Assembly: GCA_014218235.1 (NCBI GenBank)
Contig: CM024761.1
Span: forward strand, 85,809,968-85,873,967
Reading direction: 5' to 3'
DNA from: Colocasia esculenta
Lineage: Eukaryota; Streptophyta; Magnoliopsida; Alismatales; Araceae
Length of the DNA: 64,000 bases
This document shows positions 11,329-20,239 of this stretch, one piece after another; positions within the stretch are counted from its first letter, which is position 1, and every line of letters begins with the position of its first letter. A program made the position numbers and the translations under genes. The notes under the pieces are model-generated. The model did not search any database. It saw only the letters and a list, made by a program, of their open reading frames with translations, and had not been told where the DNA came from.

Positions 11329-12342
11329 CTAAAATGATCTCTTCAGGTCTTGATACATCTTAGTGTTACTCGGATGAATAGAGAATCGGGATCTATGAGC
11401 CTCCGCTAACACATGCTCACGGACATCTACTACATCGGGGACACAAACACGGTGCTGAAATCTAATCACACCGTCCTCATCACGAGCAATGCCCGCCTTA
11501 CCCACTAATTCTAACAATCTAGGATCGGCTTTCTGCTGCTCAATTACCTCATCCAAGACTGAGGATCTAAGGGATAGCTGAGCTACAAAAGCCTGACACA
11601 ACGATGGCTCTAACTCGGTCATAGAGCACGCTGCATCCTCCAACATCTTCCAATCCTGCTGGAGCGAAGACCTCTTTCTACTAAGAGCATCTGCTACGAC
11701 ATTCGCCTTTCCAGGGTGATACTGAAGGTCGAAGTCATAGTCCTTCAAGAACTCAATCCATCTTCTCTGCCTCAGGTTTAATTCCTTTTGGGAGAAAAGA
11801 TACTTCAAGCTCTTGTGGTCGGTAAACACCTCAAATCTGACACCATAAAGATAGTGCCTCCAGATCTTTAGTGCATGAACCACTGCTGCGAGCTCCAAAT
11901 CATGAGTCGGATAGTTCCTCTCATGCTCCTTCAACTGACGAGAAGCATAAGCCACTACCCTTTCTTGCTGCATGAGCACACAGCCTAACCCGATCCGAGA
12001 CGCATCCGTATAGATGGCAAAGCCCTCTAGACCACTAGGCAATACCAATACCGGAGCAGAAGTAAGCTTAGCCTTCAATAGCTGAAAGCTACGCTCACAT
12101 GCCTCAGACCATACGAACTTCTCACCCTTTCTGGTCAGCTTTGTCAAAGGGGCGGCGATGGATGAGAAACCCTCAATGAATCGCCGATAGTAACCAGCTA
12201 ACCCAAGGAAACTACGAATCTCCGAAGGGGTCCTGGGAATCTCCCAATCCATAACTGCCTGGACTTTTGCTGGATCAACTGCAACACCAGCGCCGGAGAT
12301 AACATGCCCGAGAAAGTGAACTCGCGCAACCAGAACTCGCAC
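11329..12342 (-). pseudogene. RT connection domain and RNase H, element F
   Basis: Open for 337 codons. The start (HFLGHVISGAGVAVDPAKV, then SFLGLAGYYRRFIEGFS) is the end of the gypsy RT. RNase H follows with its acidic residues in AIYTDASRIGLGCVL, THDLELAAVVHALKIW and VFTDHKSLKYLF, and VVADALSRK. The rest is the linker to the integrase, closing on KMYQDLKRSF. This is the best-preserved pol segment of F. It is out of frame with the upstream RT; the shift is near 12310-12340. Confidence 0.95.
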
Positions 12343-13107
12343 TTGCTGAACTTCGCATACAGCTTGTGCTCACGGAGAACCTCTAAGACTAACCTCAAAT
12401 GCTGACGGTGTGTGGCCTCATCCGGAGAATAGACCAACACGTCATCAATAAACACTACGACAAAGCTATCTAAATACGGACTAAACACCCGGTTCATGAG
12501 ATCCATGAACGCTGCAGGGGCGTTGGTCAATCCGAAAGGAAGGACCAAAAACTCATAATGTCCATAACGGGTTCTAAATGCCGTCTTGGACACATCCTCA
12601 CTCCGAATTCTCAACTGATGATAACCAGATCGCAAGTCAATCTTGGAAAAGACTGATGCTTCTCGCAACTGGTCAAACAGATCATCAATCCGAGGTAAGG
12701 GATACCTGTTCTTCACAGTCACTTGGTTCAATTTCCTATAATCAATACACAACCTAAGTGACCCGTCTTTCTTCTTGACGAATAATACAGGTGCGCCCCA
12801 AGGGGAAACACTAGGGCGAATGAATCCCTTATCGAGCAATCTTGCAATTGCTTCCTCAACTCGGCAATTCTGCAGGGGCCATCCGTTATGGGGCCTTCGA
12901 GATAGGAGAGGTGCCTGGAAGCAACTCTATAGTGAACTCTATCTCCCTATCCGGTGGCAATCCAGACAAGTCATCGGGAAAGACATCTGGAAACTCCTGC
13001 ACCACATCGATCTCTGCAAGAGTCAGTGACGAACTAGCATCGGGTACTAGCATAACGCTGGCAACAAATGCGTCACAACCCTTGTTCACCATGCGCATCG
13101 CCTTCAT
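12320..13107 (-). pseudogene. Reverse transcriptase core, element F
   Basis: Reads VVQEFPDVFPDDLSGLPP at the N-side (13030-12970), then the RT fingers and palm: KKDGSLRLCIDYRKLNQ, RYPLPRIDDLFDQL, SKIDLRSGYHQ, LPFGLTNAPAAFMDLMN and the catalytic FIDDVL motif (at about 12440-12460). These are standard for Ty3/gypsy RT, which copies the element RNA into DNA in the cytoplasmic particle. A frame change lies between 12886 and 12839 and another near 12330, so no single frame encodes the whole domain. The catalytic Asp pair is intact. Confidence 0.95.
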
Positions 13108-13118
13108 GGCAGAGATAA

Positions 13119-13759
13119 CTAACTTTCCGCTAAGTTCTTTGGCAAGGGATGAGAGAACTCGTCCTCACCAGGAATGCGGAAAACAATCTTCTTCCTACGA
13201 CAATCCACTAACGCATAGTGCTCCTCTAGCCAATCCAGACCAAGAATGCAATCATAGTCCTTCATCTTTAGTAAGAAGAAACACCCATCTAGGAATCTAT
13301 CCTCAATGCACACAGGTAACGACGGAATGCACTTCCTGTCGATACCGTACCCGCAGGGGTGTGCACAGACAAAGGAACCTCTAACTCCTCAGACTCTATG
13401 CCTGACTCTAGGGCTAACTGCCTAGCGAACCGCTCGGAAATGAACGAGTGAGTAGCACCCGTATCAAACAAAACCCGAGCGTGCACACCGAAAAGCAAAA
13501 CCGTACCTTCGGTGACATGCTCCGCCTGCTCGGCGTCCTCACGAGCTAAAGCAAACACTCGAGCTGGGGCTCGAGGCCTTCCTGGTCTTCCTGTAGCTGG
13601 CGCGGCTGCCGCTACTGCTGGTGCTGGCGCTCCACGCTGAGCTCCCTGCTGAAGTCTTGGGCACTCTTTGATCTTGTGGTCGCTGCTTCCACACTTTAAG
13701 CATCTACCCGCTACTAACCAACACTCGAACCACCATATGTCTTCCCACAATGGGGACAC
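13119..13759 (-). pseudogene. Zinc knuckle and aspartic protease, element F
   Basis: CLKCGSSDHKIKEC (about 13700-13655) is a CCHC nucleic-acid-binding knuckle; a first Cys pair (CPHCGKTYGG) lies just before it in another frame, so the gag had the double-knuckle arrangement also seen in element D. After an Ala/Pro linker, VLFDTGATHSFIS holds the DTG catalytic motif of the retroviral-type protease (about 13470-13440) that matures the polyprotein. The frame is lost near 13310; the rest of the protease reads in 13313-13119 (ILGLDWL motif). Confidence 0.9.
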
Positions 13760-13811
13760 TCTTTCTTCGCACCGGGGGAACGTACAGAAGGTACCTGAGA
13801 GTTGTTGACTG

Positions 13812-14276
13812 TCATGGTTTCTGCGGTGTCTGGTACACCGCTTTCTTCTTATCCTGCCGCTGGAATGTTGCTGCCGGCCTCTTCTGCGAAGCCTTCTTCT
13901 CCTCCAGATATTGCTCCATTTCTCCCTCCTGTCTGCAGGCAGCGCTGAGGGCCTCGTCTAGCGTGCGGTGGTCAAACGCCACGAGTCTCGTCCACAGTGA
14001 TGGCTTGAGTCCCATCACGAACTTCTTCGTCTTCCTGCGCTCATCCTCTACGATATGCGGTGCATATTTAGAAAGTTCAGAAAACCTTGCCTCGTATTCC
14101 AGGACGGTCATTGATCCTTGCGTCAGGGAAAGGAATTCTTGCTCCATCTTGTCCTGGATATGCTCTGGGACGAACTTGGCTCGAAAGAGCCTCACGAACG
14201 CGTCCCACGCCACGTCTACTGCTCCATCCTCAAAGCGTGTACGTAGTAGGGAGGACCACCATACATCAGCTCTCTC
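13812..14276 (-). pseudogene. gag capsid domain, putative exon 3, element F
   Basis: Starts in mid-domain with ERADVWWSSLLRTRF and runs through FVRLFRAKFVPEHIQD, EQEFLSLTQGSMTVLEYEARF and FVMGLKP: the Retrotrans_gag capsid core, which builds the virus-like particle. There is no Met start of its own; the homologous domain in element D continues upstream without a break, here it resumes beyond the 76-bp intron-like segment 14277-14352. The reading after Gln of the preceding exon (TYMLQ then ERADVWW) is smooth. The C-terminal side is Lys/Gln rich and leads to the zinc knuckles. Confidence 0.85.
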
Positions 14277-14352
14277 CTGCAATACACTTCATAAGCACCA
14301 ACTAACAAATTCTAACTTGACAACTAACATACAAGCATAAACTAAAGCATAC
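14277..14352 (-). other. Putative spliceosomal intron in gag (76 bp)
   Basis: On the minus strand it reads CAG, then GTATGC at the 5' end and TATTGCAG at the 3' end. Its length is not a multiple of three, and reading through it breaks the capsid domain. Removing it joins TYMLQ to ERADVWW in frame, which matches the uninterrupted capsid of element D (FQFTKDARAWW). It is T/A-rich, as plant introns are. The splice call is inference; no transcript is available. Confidence 0.65.
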
Positions 14353-14545
14353 CTGTAGCATGTAGGTGGCTAATGTCACCTTATCCTCATCAGGACACCT
14401 GATAGCTCGGAAGATTTTCTGTCTCCCTCATCCAGCTTTCTGCCATTAGCGGATCACTCTCCCCCTTAAAAGAGGGTGGGGTCATCCTCTTGAATCGCTC
14501 CATGATGGAAGGTCCACCATGGTCCTGAGCTGGGGCCTGAGCCTG
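14353..14545 (-). pseudogene. gag putative exon 2, element F
   Basis: Reads QAQAPAQDHGGPSIMERFKR, then MTPPSFKGESDPLMAESW, the entry of the Ty3/gypsy capsid domain (compare NPPRFSGSPDSDEVENW in element D), and ends IFRAIRCPDEDKVTLATYML. One frame change lies near 14413-14419, between RETE and IFRA. It has consensus splice signals on both sides (14277-14352 and 14546-14628). Confidence 0.7.
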
Positions 14546-14628
14546 CTACATTAAACAATAACAATATACAATAAACACAATATCATGCAATTTAAATAGC
14601 AAGCTACTTAGTTGTTTCATTATTCTAC
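14546..14628 (-). other. Putative spliceosomal intron in gag (83 bp)
   Basis: Minus-strand reading: exon end GCCCAG, intron start GTAGAATAATG, a T-rich 3' part and end TTTAATGTAG, next exon CAGGCTCAGG. Removing it joins AQLEAQ to QAQAPAQ in frame. Without removal the frame meets TAA three codons into the segment. A/T content is clearly higher than in the flanking GC-rich exons. Confidence 0.65.
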
Positions 14629-14837
14629 CTGGGCCTCCAACTGGGCCTGGAGTGCTGCCTGGGTATGAGCCTGCGTCTGCATGGCTTGCACCAGACCTTG
14701 CATGAATACTCCGTAGTCCACTGGCGGTGGTGGGGGAAGCACAGGACCCTGTGGGGCCGGGGCCTGCTCCCGCCCGCTCCTCACGCCTCTGCTTCGTCGC
14801 GAGCTGGCACACCTCCACGTCGTCCACAGGAAGCCAT
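14629..14837 (-). pseudogene. gag N-terminus, putative exon 1, element F
   Basis: Begins at an ATG (14837) reading MASCGRRGGVPARDEAEA, a short basic/acidic start common in Tekay gags, and continues after one frame change (near 14780-14770) with PVLPPPPPVDYGVFMQGLVQ and a Gln/Ala-rich AMQTQAHTQAALQAQLEAQ. The Gln/Ala segment is predicted to be helical. The ATG lies two bases after a TTACAG acceptor-like site, so the start codon may be on a spliced leader. Confidence 0.6.
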
Positions 14838-14839
14838 GG

Positions 14840-14945
14840 CTGTAATAAAATTCAGCCACTATTAGAGCTAGGTTACTAAGTTTTCTAACCATTTTCTTAT
14901 CTATCTTTCACTTCTTATTAGTGTTTTCTACACGTGTGGACATAC
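14840..14945 (-). other. Possible leader intron upstream of gag (106 bp)
   Basis: Minus strand: GCTAA then GTATGTCC as donor, a GGCTGAAT branch-like site, and TTTTATTACAG as acceptor two bases before the gag ATG. This is the weakest of the three intron calls, because no coding join tests it. Confidence 0.4.
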
Positions 14946-15002
14946 TTAGCATGCAATGGGGATGATGACTTAGGTATATTCATGTGTAATCTCAACCGGT
15001 CT

Positions 15003-15013
15003 CTCTGATACCA
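15003..15013 (-). other. Primer binding site, tRNA-iMet type, element F
   Basis: On the minus strand TGGTATCAGAG lies five bases after the end of the 5' LTR. It matches the 3' end of plant initiator-Met tRNA, the usual minus-strand primer for chromoviruses and Sireviruses. Confidence 0.95.
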
Positions 15014-15018
15014 ATCTC

Positions 15019-18000
15019 TGTGACGGCCCTCATTATACCGGTACGGTTATACCAACCCACGTCGGTATAGCAAGAGTCCTCACAGTGGGACATTTACCCA
15101 AACGATACATACAGCTGAGATACACGCGAATATACAATAGAGTAGCGGAAGTAAAAGACCATTGTCTCCATTCATTCATCATCCACATTAAACATACATG
15201 CAATTCGCAATTAACATAAAAGAACTAAAGGTCCACATAATTTAAATTGCTGAAATAGAACCACAAATTGTCCACATTCATACATCCTTTTCATAATACT
15301 CTAGTACAATGTTCAAATTACATACTTATGAAATACACAAATCTCAAGAAACTCCAAAGCTAGTCTCCGCGCTCGGAGTCCGTCTCCACCGTCTCCTCCA
15401 ACGGTGTCGTGTCACCAACTATACCTGTACGCCGAAGCAAGGAGTGAGTCCAAGGACTCAGCAAGCAACACTATTCATAACATACACGTACAAGTCCTAG
15501 TGGTTTCTACATGCACATTTACAATTTACAACACATGGCATGCTAGTCAATTCAAGTTTCAACCTATCATGAAAGTTTTACAATTTTATACATGGATCAT
15601 GTTTTCAGATTTCTAAGAATAAAATTCACCTATCACATGCTCTCTATTCAATTTACTCATGAAACTTTAATCTTTAAAGAGCTAAGACATGAGAGCTACC
15701 AACATGAACATTTACATACATGAAAGGGGAACACAACTAGCATGGATTTCACATGTCCTTAAGTACTTACAAAACCTTTTCACATGCTTTAGGTTGCTGA
15801 TTTCACATGGTTTAACGGCTGTAAACCTATACATGAAAGCTACAATATTGCATAAAACATATCATGTGATCAAACAATCATGCTATCTTGTACCCGTTTT
15901 CACCAATTATCCCTAACATGGATTCTAGACATCTTTGCACATAATAACATGATGATAATAACATAAATTCACTGATTTCACATGATTTCAGATTTGTCTC
16001 ACATGGTTTTCAATAACATATTTTCACATCTTTAGTTTCACATTTTCTTTGCACAAGTTCCTCTTTCACATGGTTCACTTTACACATACACATTCACATT
16101 GTCACTTACACATTTACACATGGACACATACACATTACACATTTCACATTACACATTTTAGGTGCCGTGACACATAGTCCAAACCACCAAAGAAGGACAT
16201 ATACACATCACATTACACATAGACGCCATCTAGGCATTCCAATGGCGACTCTTGGACTGCGCAGACCAGGAGAACAAGTCTCCACCCTAACCAGTGGTAC
16301 TTGTCCACCTCCAAGATTTCCCCCTAATGCCCTTAGGGTCACTTACACATTGAACTTTCTCAGGGGGACTTTTCCCTGATACAACTCCACTGCCCTCTAC
16401 GGAAGCAGTGTCACATTGGCACAATTACACATTTACACATTTACCGTTTTACACATGGTTTTACACTTCACACTTTTCATCACATTCACTCTCTCGCTCA
16501 CATGAATATGTCTGTTTTTCCTAACATGGTACTACAGAATTTCAGGAGTTTAACACACATGAATTTCACTAATCAAGTTGGTTTTTGACAATAACTAATC
16601 ACATCACGATAATATACGTAGATTATCACATTCCACATAAAAATACATAACTTCTTGTTTACTGATCCAAATGACCTGAAATGTTAACCACATGCTGTTT
16701 TCGGGTTCAAGATCATACACTCAAATTTTGAGATTTTTCTGAGCTAAATATAATTTACAGAAAATCAAATACCTATTTTTGCATGTCATTCACAACTTAA
16801 ATTAACATGGGGTTTAACACATCTTGCAATTTGCCACTTACTGTTTTAAACAGAGGCTACTAATGTATACATAATTTGGGGAATACAAAATTTCCCTAAA
16901 TCATACATCTATAGATCAATCACCATAAACCATTTTCGCATGTCTTTCTATTTACCGAACCGAATTTATTTGCATCTCATGCAAGCATAGACAATTTACC
17001 AAAATTGGGCATACATCTACTGAGCTACTAATCTCCATGATCTGATAAAACCAAGACATTCAGGCTAATCCTACTCATGGAACATGGATTGGCAAGATTC
17101 TTATCAAGTCATGCTTACAAGTTTAAGGGATACAATTTTTCCTACATTCACCATCACAGACCATATTCATCCACACACCACAATTGACTATATACATAGA
17201 GTATAGGATTACCATATATCCTCATCACGGAAACCATACCGAAATTAATGTAAAGGAAGGGCAGAACAGTTCACAGTTCTGTCCAGAGGAACTTGGCGGC
17301 AGTCTCTGGCCGCTGACTCAGGGTCAGCGGCATGGCCGATGGACGCCAAGAATGATCTGGGCGTCCACGGACCTTGCCGTCAAGCCAGGTCTGTCAGAAA
17401 CACAGACCCGAGCTCTCAAACTTGGGTGAATGGGAGGGTCTAGGACTCGAGGAAAATTCCATAAAAATAGCAAAACCGACCTAGACTCATACGGGAACAT
17501 CATGGATAGGTCACTTGCCTTCTAAAAATTCCTCCAAAGGATTTAGGGCTCGGTGAAGCTCTCCTTGGGCTGTCCCAAGAAGTGCAGAACTCCCTCCAAA
17601 TAATCTCTTCCTCCGGGCTCCTGGATGATCTCCACGCCAAGGGGATGTCGGGGAAGCCTCCTCCTTTGATCCAGCAATCTCCTTGAAGCAGTAGATTTCC
17701 GGATCAAGCTTCAGAAGTGGGGATTTTTGGGTGGCAAAGTGGGTTTTTCTCACAGCTTTCTCCTAGGGTTTTCTTCTCACTTTTTCTCCTCTTGCAAGGT
17801 GAAGGGAGGAGTGGGGAGAGGCCATTTCGGGTTCAGACATAAGGAGAGTCTCTCTCCCACTCACCATGCTGATTTGACAGCCTTCAGAGCCGTTTGGGAC
17901 AGTCCCCCAATGGTTGGCTTACCTTGTTTCAGAAGCTTGCAGCTCTGCTGCGCATGCAGGCCAGAGAGATTGGCGTCCATATCGCTGGACGCCAAGATGA

Positions 18001-18305
18001 GTGTTGGCGTCCATGTCTGGACGCTGACACCAGCTAAACGGCCTGGGGTTGACGCCAAGATGGCCTTCGGCCAGAACTCTAAAATATTCAGAAAACCAAG
18101 CATACCATGCATATATACATGCAATATGTATACAGTATTATATCCATACTATCACATTTCAATACATGCATTATTTATATTTAATATAAACACATGCACA
18201 CGTACTCGTACTAATTAATACGTACGTAATTATGTACATACATACACAAGCATAAATATACACACATAAATACAAATAATGCGACGGAAATTCGAGGGCC
18301 TTACA
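15019..18305 (-). repeat. 5' LTR of element F (3287 bp)
   Basis: Direct copy of 6822-10109. The same landmarks recur: TACCGGTA palindrome near the plus-strand start, ACACATT tract, hairpin array 16168-16412 and octamer clusters at about 17330-17390 and 17970-18060. Its terminal GAGGGCCCTC palindrome is changed to GACGGCCCTC. The promoter should be in this LTR, reading to the left. Confidence 0.95.
16168..16412 (-). other. Hairpin array, second copy in element F
   Basis: Same four inverted repeats as at 7972-8215, all stems intact. TCAGGG 16360-16365, loop GGACTTTT 16366-16373, CCCTGA 16374-16379. Substitutions between the two LTRs in this block do not fall in the stem bases checked. Confidence 0.65.
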
Positions 18306-18310
18306 TAGAC
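18306..18310. repeat. Target site duplication TAGAC, right copy
   Basis: Identical to 6817-6821 and directly after the CA end of the right LTR of element F. Confidence 0.95.
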
Positions 18311-19555
18311 AATGGGGCGGAGCTAATGAGCATTTGATGCTCAAGTGTGAGAAAACACACTTAAACACGTGGCAATCCATGTGTTAAGGCTTGAACCAAT
18401 GAGAGGGGGATATGTAGGACTTTTACTGGGTCAAGGGGGTACCAAGGTTGCCCTTTTACCCGTTGGGAATGGCCCCATGTGTTGCATGGGCGAGGGAATG
18501 GTGCAAGTGGGCTAGAATCTCGGGCAGTTGCACAGGCCATGTAAAACCAGGTTGACGGCAAGCGATACTGCCGCCAACCCCATGCAGACGTCCACCGAAA
18601 TGGACGCCAATCGGAATCGACGTCCAGGGGGTGTGCCACCAACTGGTAGTCAGCGGCAGTCAATGTTTCCGTCTACATGGGATCCGAGGCAAGTCAACAA
18701 GCGGTAAAATAGGCCTTATTGGGCCATGAACCACGCGGAGATGGGTCAAATCTTGCGTCTACACTAGTCCTGTTTCCAGTGCCTCACTTTAGGGTTCTTG
18801 GCCAGAGTCCCTAAAGGTGTCTGGTTTGGGCTTGCAGCTGTGTAGTCTGCAGGAGTGGTGTTGGTTAGTCTCCACAGTTCTTGACCATGTTGAGGTGGAG
18901 CGGCAGCTAGACCTTTCATCCGTAGCTGCGAGGCTGAGAGGTAGACTTGTGTTGTTTGTCCGAGTTTGTGGCTGGTGTCACGAACTAGTTCTCGTGACCC
19001 GTGTGCGGCGTGCCCTTCTTTAGCTTGTACACACGTACGTGGTTTGCCGTTTATTTAATTACAGCTGTAGCATCATGCATAGGTGGTTATATATTCTGAA
19101 CACTTTATAGCTTTGTTATTTTTATTTGTTGTACATTGTGTTTCTCGACTTTGGGGGAGTTGCCCTACTGAGCTAGTGACTTGTGAGGCTCACCCCTTCT
19201 TCTTTCAGGTGAAGGAGAGCAGGAGGATTCTCGTCCCTCCTCTAGTTCCGGTCAGCGCCGTAGTAGAGTTCGGCCTTCACCACCAGCAGAGTAATGCTTT
19301 TACTTGTGAAGCCTTGGGGGTTTGTCTCGGGCTGTTGTATTTTGTTTAAAGACTATGTTATGGAACTGAATATGTACATTTCATGTGGATATGTGTGAGA
19401 AAAGAAATCTTATATCTGTTCAACATATTCTTTTATATTTCCACAGACATGTGTGGTTGATATCCCTTGCAAGGCTTTGGCCTGATTGCGGGAGACGGAG
19501 TTGTGTCGGGCACGTTATTAAGTTAACGAGCCTGAACGGCAAGGACCGTCACACA
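18311..19555 (+). repeat. LTR A: 3' part of a chromovirus-type LTR
   Basis: Its last bases GGACCGTCACA (ending 19555) resemble the terminus of LTR B read in reverse (24778, TGTAATAGTCC). About 800 bp (roughly 18755-19555) match the inverse of 24778-25418 joined to 42136-42350, including the phrases CTAGACCTTTC, GGCTGGTGTCACGAACTAGT and TGTGAGGCTCACCCCTT. A CpG-bearing octamer cluster lies at 18548-18665. The LTR is a plus-strand one; its start is not identified, because element F inserted in or next to it, so whether it is a solo LTR or the 3' LTR of a lost element is open. No gene is present. Confidence 0.7.
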
Positions 19556-20235
19556 ATGAGTCTGATTCTGATAGTTTAAATGACGCTTTCAATGAACTAT
19601 ATCGTAAATATAATGAAGTTTGTAAACAATTAAAATCGATCAACAAAACTTACGCATGCCTCGAAATAACCAACTCAGATTTAAAATCAGAAACTGAACA
19701 AATGGAAAAACAAATTTCAGAACTCAAAAGGAGAAACGAGTTGCTACGTGAAGATGTAAAAATTAAAAATGAAAATATATCAAATCTAGAAAGTCAGGAA
19801 ACCATAAGTAAATTTAAAAGTGAAATTAATGTATTAACAAAAGATAAAAAATAATTGACAGCCACAATTGAAAATTTAATAAATGGAAAATCTTCTTTAA
19901 TACTAAAATACTAAAAGGAGCAAGAAGATCAAGTAAGAAAAAAATATGGAATCGGGTATACTCCACCAGATAATGAAGAAACACTTATTTATCCCAAAAT
20001 ATATCCAATGCAAAAATTTGTAGCTGAACAAAATCCTAATTATAAATCAAACATTAATAAAAATAATAAGCCAAACAAAATAATAAATAATATTTCCTGT
20101 TGCACTCATTGTAAAAAATTAGGTCATATAAAAATTACCTGTACAACCAAACATCTAAAATGGATTCTGAAAAGAAACTCTATAGAAGCTAACCAACTAG
20201 GACCCAAAAGAACTTGGGTACCTAAATTTCATTGA
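19556..20235 (+). pseudogene. gag C-terminal part, copia 1
   Basis: The first 300 bp encode a Lys/Glu/Asn-rich coiled-coil-like segment like the matching region of the other Sirevirus. CTHCKKLGHIKITC (about 20103-20144) is a CCHC zinc knuckle, and the frame closes with GPKRTWVPK near 20230. In-frame stops (for example at 19852-19854) break it. The N-terminal capsid part is absent. Confidence 0.85.
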
Positions 20236-20239
20236 TTTA

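Larger units (their letters stand above)
6822..18305 (-). mobile_element. Complete Tekay/Del-type chromovirus (element F), coding regions degenerate
   Basis: An 11.5-kb Ty3/gypsy element in minus orientation: 5' LTR 15019-18305, PBS 15003-15013, gag, protease, RT, RNase H, integrase with chromodomain, PPT 10110-10122, 3' LTR 6822-10109. Domain order PR-RT-RH-IN is that of Ty3/gypsy, and the C-terminal pattern ILDRKVQHLRNKSIASVKV followed by EEAT is the Tekay-type chromodomain. LTRs run TG to CA and are flanked by TAGAC. About seven mismatches are seen in the first 320 bp of the two LTRs, so the insertion is not brand new. Frameshifts in gag, RT and integrase and several TGG-to-TAG stops make it non-autonomous. 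It lies inside older LTR-like sequence. Confidence 0.95.

Noticed and set aside
12775..14340. Plus-strand frames of 60-200 codons
   Set aside because: Antisense of the gag-protease-RT region of element F; no domain.
15003..15018. tRNA gene near the PBS
   Set aside because: Only the short tRNA-complementary primer site is present; no cloverleaf sequence around it.
18410..18430. GGACTTTT in LTR A as a member of the hairpin family
   Set aside because: The flanks do not pair; a single octamer match is likely chance.
6755..19555. LTR A as a solo LTR with duplication CAATA/CAATG
   Set aside because: One mismatch, and the sequence left of 6755 is not copia gag as it would have to be; boundary not supported.
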